A DNA stretch of 18,084 bases from positions 1 through 18,084 of the forward strand of contig CALQBT020000007.1 in NCBI GenBank assembly GCA_943328885.2, written 5' to 3'. Shown piece after piece: positions 10,627 through 17,603 of this stretch (position 1 is its first letter; every line of letters begins with the position of its first letter). Under the pieces are notes generated by a model, which did no database searches, was not told the origin of the DNA, and saw nothing but the letters and a program-made list of their open reading frames with translations. Source of the stretch: Bordetella parapertussis. GTDB taxonomy: Bacteria; Pseudomonadota; Gammaproteobacteria; Burkholderiales; Burkholderiaceae_C. A program made the translations under genes and the position numbers.

Positions 10627-10670
10627 GCCCCCTCGCGAGAAGGCGACCGACGCATGCTGCGAGGGCTTGG
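10627..10670. repeat. Palindromic intergenic repeat, copy B (after LivM2 stop)
   Basis: CCCTCGC (10630-10636) pairs perfectly with GCGAGGG (10659-10665), with AGGCGACCG and GCATGC inside. It starts directly after the LivM2 stop codon (10673-10671) in the minus-strand transcript. Aligned without gaps to copy A at an offset of 891, it matches at 27 of the 37 positions between 9738 and 9774, including AGGCGACCG and CGAGGG. This is well above chance for a short intergenic stretch, so the two share an origin or function. Confidence 0.65.
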
Positions 10671-11744
10671 TCATTTCCGGGCGTAGCCGAAAGGCCAGAC
10701 CAGCAGGTAGTTGCGCAGGTTGGCGTAGAGCTTGCCCAAACCCATCGGTTCAACGAGCAGAAAGCCCACAATCAGCGCGCCATACACCGCATGCGGCAGG
10801 TGCGCCAGCGTCTCGACACCGATCTGCGCGCCGGTCTGCGCCGACAACCAGGCGATCAGCTGGTGGATCTGCCCCGGCATCAGCAGGATGAACGCGGCGC
10901 CGAACCAGCTGCCGATGATGCTGCCCAGACCACCGACGATGACCATCGCCAGCAGTTCGATCGAGACATTGACGGCGAACTGCTCGGGTGTGACCGCATG
11001 GTAGAAGGTGAAGGTCAGCACCGCGCCGCTGACGCCGCCGATGAACGACGAGGTCGCGAAAGCCACCAGCTTGTAGCGAAAGCTCTGCACGCCGATCACC
11101 GCCGCGGCGAAATCCTTCTCGCGCACAGCCACCAGCGCGCGGCCGAGCGCGCTGCGGCGCAGGTTGAGCATGAACAGCGTCACCACCAGGCTCCAGCCCA
11201 GCGCGACGTAATACAGACCGAACTCCGATCGAACGGCCTGGCCGAGCAGTTTCATCGCCGGCGCTTGCAAGGTCGCGCCGACGCCGCCGCTGATCGCCGG
11301 CACATGCGAGATCACCCAGTCCATCACGAACTGCAGCGCCAGCGTGCTCAGCGCCAGGTACAGGCCTTTGACGCGCAGCGCCGCGAAAGCGAAGGTGCTG
11401 CCGACCACGGTGGCGGTGAGCCCGCCCAGCACGACCGCGATCTCCCAGGGGATGCCATGGCGCACGCCGTGCACCGTCGCGTAAGCGCCAATGCCCATGA
11501 TGGCCGCGTAACCGAAGTGGAACTGGCCGGCCCAGCCCAGGATCAGGTTCAGCCCCAGCGTCGCCGCGGTCCACACCAGCCAGGGCGTGAGGTAGCTGCT
11601 GAGCGCGAGCGAGCTGACGACAAAGGGCGCGACCAAGCCGAAGCCCAGCAGCGCGCCGATCATCCAGCGGTCGACCGGGATCGGGAACAGCGCGCGACTG
11701 GCGGCGTAGTCGGTGTGGCGGATGCCCGCCTGGCGGAAGATCAC
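10671..11744 (-). CDS. livM: ABC transporter permease, LivM family (LivM2)
   Basis: The 357-residue inner-membrane protein has about nine hydrophobic segments and the LivM fold. The conserved block after the second segment reads GWAGQFHFGYAA (70-81) instead of the canonical GQISLGHGAF. The coupling loop towards the ATPases is ALGRALVAVREKDFAAAVIGVQ. The start is GTG 11744. It lies one base after the LivH stop, and GAGAGG in the last LivH codons sits 7 nt before it, so translation is coupled. It forms the pore with LivH. A soluble N-terminal stretch of about 25 residues precedes the first membrane helix, and the C-terminal tail ends in basic residues. The stop is followed at once by palindromic repeat B and then LivF. 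The array ends with another LivM at 4593-5585 that differs in this key motif. Confidence 0.92.
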   Translation of the reverse strand: MIFRQAGIRHTDYAASRALFPIPVDRWMIGALLGFGLVAPFVVSSLALSSYLTPWLVWTAATLGLNLILGWAGQFHFGYAAIMGIGAYATVHGVRHGIPWEIAVVLGGLTATVVGSTFAFAALRVKGLYLALSTLALQFVMDWVISHVPAISGGVGATLQAPAMKLLGQAVRSEFGLYYVALGWSLVVTLFMLNLRRSALGRALVAVREKDFAAAVIGVQSFRYKLVAFATSSFIGGVSGAVLTFTFYHAVTPEQFAVNVSIELLAMVIVGGLGSIIGSWFGAAFILLMPGQIHQLIAWLSAQTGAQIGVETLAHLPHAVYGALIVGFLLVEPMGLGKLYANLRNYLLVWPFGYARK

Positions 11745-11745
11745 G

Positions 11746-12633
11746 CTACAGCCTCTCGATGTCGTGACGGCCGAACAGCCCGTGCGGCCGGACCACGATG
11801 GTGAAGATCAACACCAGCGCGACCACCAGGTCGCGGCTGCCACCGCCCAGCAATGGGTCCAGCAAGCCAGAGGCCAGCGCCTCGAAAGCACCCAGGCCGA
11901 TGCCGGCGAGGATCGCGCCGCCCAGGCTGTCCATGCCACCGAGCACAGCCACCGTGATGCCCTTGAGCAGCAGCAGCGACAGCGACTGGTCCACGCCCTG
12001 GATCGACCCCCACAGCACGCCGGCGGCGGTGGCGGTCATCGACGACAGCGCCCAGGACAGCGCAACGCCGCGCTCGACCGAGATGCCGACCGACCACGAG
12101 GCCATGTAGTCGTCGGCGATCGCGCGCAACACCGCGCCGCGCCGGGTGCGGAAAAACAGCAAGAAGGCGACGAACAGCAGCAGCGTCACCACCGCGCCGA
12201 CCACATATGCGCGGTTGAGCAGCAGCGGGCCGACGAACATCGGCTCGTCGCTGATGCCCACGCGCATCGGCCGCGCGGTGCCGCCGCTGATGGCCATCGT
12301 GCTGGCGCGCAGGAAAATGTCCAGGCCCAGCGTCATCATCAGGATCATCACGATCGGCCGCCCGGCCAGGCGCCGCAGCGCGATGCGCTCGATGCCCACG
12401 CCCACAGCGCACATCGTCAGCATCGCCAGCGGGATCGCCAGCCACATGCTCAGACCCAGGCCGTTGGCGAAGGCCAGCACCACGTAGGCGCCGAGCATCG
12501 TCAGCGCGCCCTGCGCGAGGTTGGGCACCGACGAGGACTTGTAGATCAGCACGATGCCCATCGCCACCAGCGAGTACATCAGCCCGGCCAGCGCGCCGTT
12601 GATGCCGAGTTCGAGAAAGTAGTTGAGGTCCAT
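11746..12633 (-). CDS. livH: ABC transporter permease, LivH family
   Basis: This 295-residue inner-membrane permease pairs with LivM to make the pore. About eight hydrophobic segments can be counted. The family block GIVLIYKSSSVPNLAQGALTM (near residues 26-46) matches the LivH pattern, but with NLAQG where amino-acid LivH proteins have NFAHG. The cytoplasmic coupling loop AIADDYMASWSVGIS is at about 171-185. Its ATG overlaps the stop of the upstream acyl-CoA ligase by one base (TGATG), and its stop is one base before LivM2's GTG, so it lies in a tightly coupled series. The changed NLAQG motif fits a transporter for acids rather than leucine, but this is inference. Confidence 0.93.
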   Translation of the reverse strand: MDLNYFLELGINGALAGLMYSLVAMGIVLIYKSSSVPNLAQGALTMLGAYVVLAFANGLGLSMWLAIPLAMLTMCAVGVGIERIALRRLAGRPIVMILMMTLGLDIFLRASTMAISGGTARPMRVGISDEPMFVGPLLLNRAYVVGAVVTLLLFVAFLLFFRTRRGAVLRAIADDYMASWSVGISVERGVALSWALSSMTATAAGVLWGSIQGVDQSLSLLLLKGITVAVLGGMDSLGGAILAGIGLGAFEALASGLLDPLLGGGSRDLVVALVLIFTIVVRPHGLFGRHDIERL

Positions 12634-14564
12634 CAGAGGCTGCGCACCGACAGCGTGCGCTCGATCACACCCACTTCGCCGGTCTCGTAGACGACCTGCG
12701 CCTTCATCGCCACGCTGCTGTGCCCACCGTAGATCGCGTCGATGATCGGCTCGTAGCGGGCCTCGACGACATTGCGGCGCAACTTGCGCGTGCGGGTGAT
12801 CTCGCCGTCATCGGGGTCGAATTCCTTGTGCAGGCTGACGAAGTGGCGCAGCTTGAGCGCCTCGGGCAGCGTCGCGTTGACGCGCGCCATCGCCTGCGCC
12901 ACCAGGTCGATGACCTCGGGCCGCTGCGACAAGTCGGCATACGACATGTACGAAATGCCGCGCTGCTCGGCCCAGTGGCCGACCGGCTCGCGGTCGATGC
13001 AGACGATCGCCGACAAGGTCTCGCGGCCGCTGCCCAGCACCGCGACGTCCTTGATCCAGGGGCTGAACTTCAGCCGGTTCTCGATGTAGTTCGGGATGTA
13101 GCGCTCGCCGCCGGCGGTGTGCACCACCTCCGACAGCCGGCCCAGCACGACGAGGTGGCCGTCGGGCTCCACATAGCCGGCGTCGCCGGTGTGCAACCAG
13201 CCGTCTTCGAGCGCGGCGCGTGTGGCCTCGTCGTTGCGCCAGTAGCCGGCGAAGACGCTGCCCGAGCGGATCAAGATCTCGCCCGACTCGCTGATGCGAA
13301 CCTCCACGCCCGGCAAGGGCCGGCCCACGGTGTGGAGCTGGACCTCGCCGTCCTCGTGCATCGCGTTGAAAGCGCTGCTCTCGGTCTGGCCGTAGAGCTG
13401 GCGCAGGCCCACGCCCAGCGCGCGGTAGAAGACGAAGGTGTCCTCGCCGATCGCCTCGCCACCGGTGAACGCGTAGCGCAGCCGGGTCAGGCCGAGCTGG
13501 TCCTTGATCGGGCCGTAGACCAGCCATTCGCCCAGCGGGCGCAGCAGCCGCTGCGCCAGGGTGAGGCTGCGGCCCTCGAGCTTGGCGCGCTCGCTGCCGA
13601 CCGCGACGTCCATGAAGAAGTCGTAGATCGCTTTCTTCAGCGGCGTCGAATCCTCCATCCGAACCTGCACCATCGTCAGCATGTTGTCCCAGCTGCGCGG
13701 CGCGGCGAGGTAGAAGGTCGGCGCGATCTCGCGCAAGTCGTGCATCACCGTCTCAGGCCGCTCGGGGATGTTGACCGTGAAAGCCAGCGCCACGCCGGCG
13801 CCCAGGGTCAGCGAGAAATCGCCGACCCAGGCCATCGGCAGGTAGGCCAGCACCTCCTCGAAAAAATCGAAGGCGTGGGCGCGGTGCGCGTTGGCCACGC
13901 CCGACAGCACGTTACGGTGGCTCAGCACCACGCCCTTGGGCCGGCCGGTGGTGCCCGACGAGTGGATGAGCACCACCGGGTCATCGGGCCGGGCGCGCGC
14001 GATCAGCGCGTCGCGCAGCGGCGGGTCTTGCCGCAGCCGCGCGGCGCCGCGCGCCACCAGCGACTGCCAGGAGATCAGCCCGGCGTCGGGGTAGGCGGCC
14101 AGGCCGCGTGGGTCGTCGTAGACGATGTGTTCGATCGACGGGCAGCGCTCGCGCAGTTCGAGCAGCTTGTCGACCTGCTCCTGGTCCTCGGCCAGCACGA
14201 AACGAAGCTGCGAAGACTCGATCGCATGGGCGACCTCGTCGGGTGCGGCGTCGGGGTAGACCGGCATCGCATGCCCGGCCAACGCGCCGGCCGCGAGCAT
14301 GCCGGTATAGAGGTGCGGCCGGTTGTCACCGACGACCATCAGCGCGTCGCCGGGCGCGAAACCCAGCGCTTCCAGCCCGGCAGCGCAGGCCAGCGTCGAA
14401 TTGAGCAGCGCGCCCCAGCGCATCTGCTGCCAGATGCCGCGGTCTTTCTCGCGCATCGCCACCCGCTCGGGAAAGGCCAGCGCGTTGGCCGCGAGCAAGC
14501 GCGGCAGCGTGGTGTCGCTGGAGAAGTCCCAGGCGCCGCGCGCCAGCGCTTCAGCTCGCGGCAT
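12633..14564 (-). CDS. Long-chain-type AMP-forming acyl-CoA synthetase embedded in the Liv operon
   Basis: The 643-residue ANL enzyme makes an acyl-CoA from acid, ATP and CoA. The phosphate loop HSSGTTGRPKG is at 201-211, and the adenylate motif is YGQTES. The hinge block is TGDAGYVEPDGHLVVLGR. The catalytic lysine is K594 in ITRTRKLRR, 49 residues from the end. The length and the C-terminal tail past the lysine resemble FadD15/long-chain synthetases (about 600-650). The start overlaps LivG's stop by 14 nt, and its stop overlaps the LivH start by one base, so it is a core operon gene. A ligase inside an importer operon suggests that the imported acid is trapped as its CoA thioester on entry. 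It differs clearly from the 506-residue ligase at 3020-4540. The acid is unknown. Confidence 0.94.
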   Translation of the reverse strand: MPRAEALARGAWDFSSDTTLPRLLAANALAFPERVAMREKDRGIWQQMRWGALLNSTLACAAGLEALGFAPGDALMVVGDNRPHLYTGMLAAGALAGHAMPVYPDAAPDEVAHAIESSQLRFVLAEDQEQVDKLLELRERCPSIEHIVYDDPRGLAAYPDAGLISWQSLVARGAARLRQDPPLRDALIARARPDDPVVLIHSSGTTGRPKGVVLSHRNVLSGVANAHRAHAFDFFEEVLAYLPMAWVGDFSLTLGAGVALAFTVNIPERPETVMHDLREIAPTFYLAAPRSWDNMLTMVQVRMEDSTPLKKAIYDFFMDVAVGSERAKLEGRSLTLAQRLLRPLGEWLVYGPIKDQLGLTRLRYAFTGGEAIGEDTFVFYRALGVGLRQLYGQTESSAFNAMHEDGEVQLHTVGRPLPGVEVRISESGEILIRSGSVFAGYWRNDEATRAALEDGWLHTGDAGYVEPDGHLVVLGRLSEVVHTAGGERYIPNYIENRLKFSPWIKDVAVLGSGRETLSAIVCIDREPVGHWAEQRGISYMSYADLSQRPEVIDLVAQAMARVNATLPEALKLRHFVSLHKEFDPDDGEITRTRKLRRNVVEARYEPIIDAIYGGHSSVAMKAQVVYETGEVGVIERTLSVRSL

Positions 14565-15351
14565 AGGCGCTGCCCAGGTAGGCCTTGATCACGCGCGGGT
14601 CCTTGATGAGCTCGCGCGGGATGCCGGTGTCGATCATCTCGCCGTAGCTCAGCACCAGCATGCGGTCGCAGATGCCGGTGATGATGTCCATGTGGTGCTC
14701 GATCAGCAGCACCGTGACGCCGCGCTCGTCGCGCGCATCAAGCACGAAGCGCGCCATGTACTCCTTCTCTTCCTGGTTCATGCCGGCCATCGGCTCGTCC
14801 AGGATCAGGAAACGAGGCTCGGCCACCAGCGCGCGCGCCAGCTCGACGCGTTTCTTGAGCCCGATCGGGATCGCGTCGACCAGTTCGTCGCGCACGCCCT
14901 GCAGCTGCAAGAAGTCGATCACCTCCTCGACGGCGATCCGGTGGGCTATCTCATCCTGGCGCGCCAGCAGCATGTAGAACGCCGTGCGCAGCACGCTGGG
15001 GCGCATGTGCACATGGCGCCCGAGCAAGATGTTGTCGAGCACCGTCATGCCGTTGAACAGCGCCAGGTTCTGGAAAGTCCGCGCGACACCGAGTCGCGCC
15101 ACCTGGTGCGGCGCCATGCCGGTGATGTCGCGGCCGTCGAGCAGGATCTGCCCCTCTTGCGGCGGGTAGAAACCGGTGATCGCATTGGTCAGCGTCGTCT
15201 TGCCGCTGCCGTTGGGCCCGACCAGGCCGAAGATCTCGCCGCGCCGGATCTTCAGGTCGACCCCCGACAGCGCGACCAGCCCGCCGAAACGGCGCTCGAC
15301 CTGTCGGCACTCCAGCACCGGCGTGTCGACGGTCGCAGCCACCGCAGTCAA
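14551..15351 (-). CDS. livG: ABC transporter ATP-binding protein, LivG family
   Basis: The 266-residue ATPase pairs with LivF. Walker A GPNGSGKT is at 45-52 and the Q-loop is Q94 (RTFQN). Walker B FLILDEP is at 181-187, the D-loop is AGMN, and the switch His219 is in LLIEHHMD. The ABC signature is unusual: around 161-170 it reads IPIGLKKRVE where most ABC proteins have LSGGQ and typical LivG has LSYGQQRR. The start is uncertain. The first in-frame codon before the conserved VLECRQVERRFGG is TTG 15351, with GTG 15342 as an alternative, and neither has a strong ribosome site. The TTG overlaps the stop of a possible 29-codon upstream reading frame (15437-15348). This is the first gene of the minus-strand array, and its promoter should lie in 15352-15700. 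Confidence 0.92.
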   Translation of the reverse strand: MTAVAATVDTPVLECRQVERRFGGLVALSGVDLKIRRGEIFGLVGPNGSGKTTLTNAITGFYPPQEGQILLDGRDITGMAPHQVARLGVARTFQNLALFNGMTVLDNILLGRHVHMRPSVLRTAFYMLLARQDEIAHRIAVEEVIDFLQLQGVRDELVDAIPIGLKKRVELARALVAEPRFLILDEPMAGMNQEEKEYMARFVLDARDERGVTVLLIEHHMDIITGICDRMLVLSYGEMIDTGIPRELIKDPRVIKAYLGSAYAAS

Positions 15352-15701
15352 TGCCGGCCCTGCGACCCGACGGCCAGGCCTTCGGCCCCGCTGCCAGCTG
15401 CCAGCGTTTTCTGTGCGCTTCCAAAGTCGACGTTCATTGCCGGGCAGGATAACAACCGGGCGGCGCTTCGCGCCCTGTAGTTTCTACCTAGCAAGGCCCC
15501 GCTGGCCCAAGACCGTCAAGTCGCCCCAAACCGCAGGGGCCGGCTTGGGAACGTACAGTTGCGACAGATCAAAGACAGAATGCACCGCCAGTGCTTGCAC
15601 CTCGGCGCCACTGGCGCAGCTGCCTGTGGCGAAACCCTCAACCCCTGCCATGAACCTCCACCCTGCCGGCCTTTGTGCGCAGCCATCGGCGGCCTGACGC
15701 G
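15352..15701. other. Divergent intergenic region (350 bp), no secure gene
   Basis: This gap lies between the LivG start (minus strand) and the FAH remnant (plus strand), so promoters for both directions are expected. I could not find a convincing -35/-10 pair on either strand. It contains a small dyad GGCGC-TTC-GCGCC (15462-15474) in the LivG leader and an adjacent GTAG-TTT-CTAC (15477-15487). Two short ORFs are visible. One is a 29-codon minus-strand frame (15437-15348) that overlaps the LivG start. The other is a 41-codon Cys-rich plus-strand frame (15580-15705) whose TGA overlaps the FAH-remnant ATG. Neither has a recognisable product or a good ribosome site. Confidence 0.5.
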
Positions 15702-15839
15702 ATGAAGCTGCTGAGTTTCCGCGGACCTGACGGCCTGGCCTGCGCGCCGCGCGGCCTGCTGCGGCGGCTGCAGCCGGGCGACCGCATCCGCGTGGAGATC
15801 TCGCGCATCGGCGTGCTCGAGCACGAGATCGCCGCCTGA
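15702..15839 (+). pseudogene. Fumarylacetoacetate hydrolase family remnant, middle deleted
   Basis: The 45-codon frame begins MKLLSFRGPDG, like the N-terminus of many FAH-family enzymes. It then passes directly to LLRRLQPGDRIRVEISRIGVL, which matches the C-terminal barrel strand typical of the same family (LxPGDxVEVEIxGIGxL). A complete enzyme would have about 230-330 residues between these ends, including the metal-binding Glu-Glu-Asp residues, and all of that is absent. The simplest reading is a large in-frame internal deletion. It ends 29 nt before the Bug-type binding protein gene; FAH genes and Bug genes are often neighbours in Burkholderiales, which supports the call. A small functional protein is less likely, because nothing of the active site remains. 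The matches are short, so confidence is moderate. Confidence 0.6.
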
Positions 15840-15858
15840 GCTTCAAAGACCCAAGACT

Positions 15859-15863
15859 GGAGA
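15859..15863 (+). promoter_or_regulatory. Ribosome binding site of the Bug-family binding protein
   Basis: GGAGA ends 5 nt before ATG 15869 and fixes the start that gives an intact signal peptide. Confidence 0.7.
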
Positions 15864-15868
15864 ACACC

Positions 15869-16849
15869 ATGAGCTTGACGAAACCTGGCTGGACCGCCGT
15901 CTGCATGGCCCTGCTCGCGCTGTTGGGGCGCCCCGCGTTGGCGCAGGACTTTCCGAGCAAGCCGATACGCCTGGTCGTCGGCTATGCCGCGGGCGGCCCC
16001 ACCGATGTGATCGCCAGGCTGGTGGCGCAAGACTTGCAAACCGCGCTCGGCCAGACCGTGGTGGTCGACAACAAGTCCGGCGCCAACGGCAACATCGCCA
16101 CCGAGGAGGTCGCGCGCGCCTCAGCCGACGGCTACACGCTGATCGTCAACACGCTGTCGCACAACGTCAACGCGATCCTCGGCGCCGGCAAGGTCAAGTA
16201 CGACCCGATCCGCGACTTTGCGCCGGTCAGCCTGGCGGCGGTGCTGCCGCAGTTGCTGGTGGTTGGGCCGGAGTCGCGCCACACGACGCTGGCCGACCTG
16301 GTCAAGTCGGCCAAAGCCCAGCCGGGTGCGATCAGCTACGGCTCGGCCGGCAACGGCGGCTCGGCGCATCTGTCGGCCGCGCTGCTCGAGCAGCGCGCTG
16401 GCGTGACGCTCAACCACATCCCGTTCCGCGGCAACGCCCCGGCACTCACCGAGGTGATGGCGGGTCGGGTCGACTTCATCTTCTACCCGATGATCGGCGT
16501 GGCCGACCGGGTGGCGCAAAAGCAGGTCAAAGTGATCGCCGTCACGACGCGCCAGCGCCACCCCGACTTCCCCAGCGTGCCGACGATGGCCGAATCGGGC
16601 TTCCCGGGCTTCGAAGACTATGTCGGACCGGTCGGCTTCATCGCACCGGCCAACACCCCGGCGCTGGTGCTGGCCAAGCTCAGCAACGCGATCCGCGCCA
16701 CGCTGGCCAAGCCTGCGATCCAGGAAAAGCTGCGCGGCCTGGGCGCGGTGGTCGTAGGATCGACGCCCGCCGACTACCGCGAGTGGCTCAAGCAAGACCA
16801 CGAGCGCTGGACCCAGTTGATCAAGGACGCCGGCGTCAAAGCCGAATGA
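15869..16849 (+). CDS. Tripartite tricarboxylate transporter (Bug/TctC) periplasmic binding protein
   Basis: This 326-residue secreted protein belongs to the Bug family, which is greatly expanded in Burkholderiales and binds carboxylates or similar small solutes. The signal peptide covers about residues 1-25 (hydrophobic VCMALLALLG, then RPALAQ). The mature start DFPSKPIRLVVGYAAGGPTDVIAR is the family hallmark, with the ligand loop AAGGPTD at about 40-46. NKSGANGNIATEEVA (68-82), the HIPFRGNAPALTEVMAGRVDF stretch (positions split by a loop) and the closing YREWLKQDHERW region are also typical. No membrane subunits (TctA/TctB) lie next to it, as is common for orphan Bug proteins that share a distant transporter. 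Seven bases after its stop comes the GST gene. It lies just after the FAH remnant, with which it may once have formed an operon. Confidence 0.95.
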   Translation: MSLTKPGWTAVCMALLALLGRPALAQDFPSKPIRLVVGYAAGGPTDVIARLVAQDLQTALGQTVVVDNKSGANGNIATEEVARASADGYTLIVNTLSHNVNAILGAGKVKYDPIRDFAPVSLAAVLPQLLVVGPESRHTTLADLVKSAKAQPGAISYGSAGNGGSAHLSAALLEQRAGVTLNHIPFRGNAPALTEVMAGRVDFIFYPMIGVADRVAQKQVKVIAVTTRQRHPDFPSVPTMAESGFPGFEDYVGPVGFIAPANTPALVLAKLSNAIRATLAKPAIQEKLRGLGAVVVGSTPADYREWLKQDHERWTQLIKDAGVKAE

Positions 16850-16856
16850 GCAGCCC

Positions 16857-17462
16857 ATGAAACTCTTCTTCTCCCCCACCTCACCCTATGTGCGCAAGTG
16901 CCTGGCCACCGCGCTGGAGCTCGGTCTGACCGACCGCATCGAGTTGCTGCTCGGCAAAGCCAGCCCGGTGTTGCCCGACAGCGCGATCGCCGAACACAAC
17001 CCGCTGGGCAAGGTGCCCACGCTGATCACCGACGACGGCCAGGCCCTCTACGACAGCCGGGTGATCTGCGAATACCTGAACCATCTGGCGGGCGGGCAGC
17101 TGTTCCCGCAGGGCCCGGCGCGCTGGCAAGCGCTGACGCTGCAAGCCCTGGGTGACGGCCTGCTCGACGCCAGCCTGCTGGCCCGCTACGAAGAGGCGCT
17201 GCGGCCCGAAGCGCTGCGCTGGAGCGACTGGCGCCAAGGCCAGCTCGACAAGGTGCGCCGGGCGCTGCAAGCCCTCGAATCGGGCTCGCCCGCGCTGGAC
17301 CAGCAGGTCCACATCGGCACGCTGACCATAGGCTGCGCGCTGTGGTACGTCGACCTGCGCTACGCCGAACTGGCCTGGCGCGACAGCCACCCCAAGCTGG
17401 CGGCCTGGCAGGCGGCTTTCGGCCAGCGCGCGTCGATGAAGGCCGAATGGGCCTTGCCCTGA
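16857..17462 (+). CDS. Glutathione S-transferase family protein
   Basis: The 201-residue cytosolic protein has an N-terminal thioredoxin-like domain (about 1-78) and an all-helical C-terminal domain. The start KLFFSPTSPYVRKC has Ser/Thr residues at the usual catalytic place and a Cys at 15. NPLGKVPTL holds the cis-proline P54, and the glutathione gamma-glutamyl contact is D66-S67 in LYDSRVICEYL. Family members conjugate or reduce electrophiles, or isomerise intermediates, with glutathione; the actual substrate is unknown. It follows the Bug-type gene by 7 nt, without a strong ribosome site, so it is probably co-transcribed and coupled. A perfect hairpin begins 4 nt after its stop. Confidence 0.9.
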   Translation: MKLFFSPTSPYVRKCLATALELGLTDRIELLLGKASPVLPDSAIAEHNPLGKVPTLITDDGQALYDSRVICEYLNHLAGGQLFPQGPARWQALTLQALGDGLLDASLLARYEEALRPEALRWSDWRQGQLDKVRRALQALESGSPALDQQVHIGTLTIGCALWYVDLRYAELAWRDSHPKLAAWQAAFGQRASMKAEWALP

Positions 17463-17465
17463 ACA

Positions 17466-17486
17466 CCGGCCTGTTGCGCAGGCCGG
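17466..17486 (+). terminator. Perfect 8-bp stem-loop after the GST gene
   Basis: CCGGCCTG (17466-17473) pairs with CAGGCCGG (17479-17486) around TTGCG, starting 4 nt after the GST stop. No T-run follows, so intrinsic termination is not assured. It may mark the 3' end of the binding protein-GST transcript. The remaining bases to 17603 show a repeated GAACACCGGC (17461-17470 and again near 17540-17549) and no secure promoter. Confidence 0.45.
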
Positions 17487-17603
17487 ACCGGGCCGCTGCG
17501 CCGCTGACCGACCCTCTGGCGCAGGCTAACCCGCGCGCCGAACACCGGCGTTCATGAAATACTTTGCCGGCCCCTCTCGACCGACCCTCAGCCCCACCTC
17601 GAC

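Noticed and set aside
12720..14588. 622-codon plus-strand frame opposite the long-chain ligase (and similar frames at 8503-9639, 10536-11804, 11713-12690)
   Set aside because: All mirror the minus-strand Liv genes, carry no recognisable motif, and have no ribosome sites; shadows.
15580..15705. 41-codon plus-strand frame with five cysteines, its TGA overlapping the FAH-remnant ATG
   Set aside because: No ribosome site, no recognisable pattern, and such short frames are expected by chance. The overlap is curious, but it is not enough to call a gene without conservation data.
15352..15868. Promoters for the divergent operons
   Set aside because: Candidate TTGACG on the minus strand has no -10 box at proper spacing (next possible one about 23 nt away); nothing on the plus strand was better. 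Not reported as features.
15484..15960. Minus-strand frames of 100-160 codons over the divergent gap
   Set aside because: They run antisense into the signal peptide region of the Bug gene, lack ribosome sites and show no family pattern.
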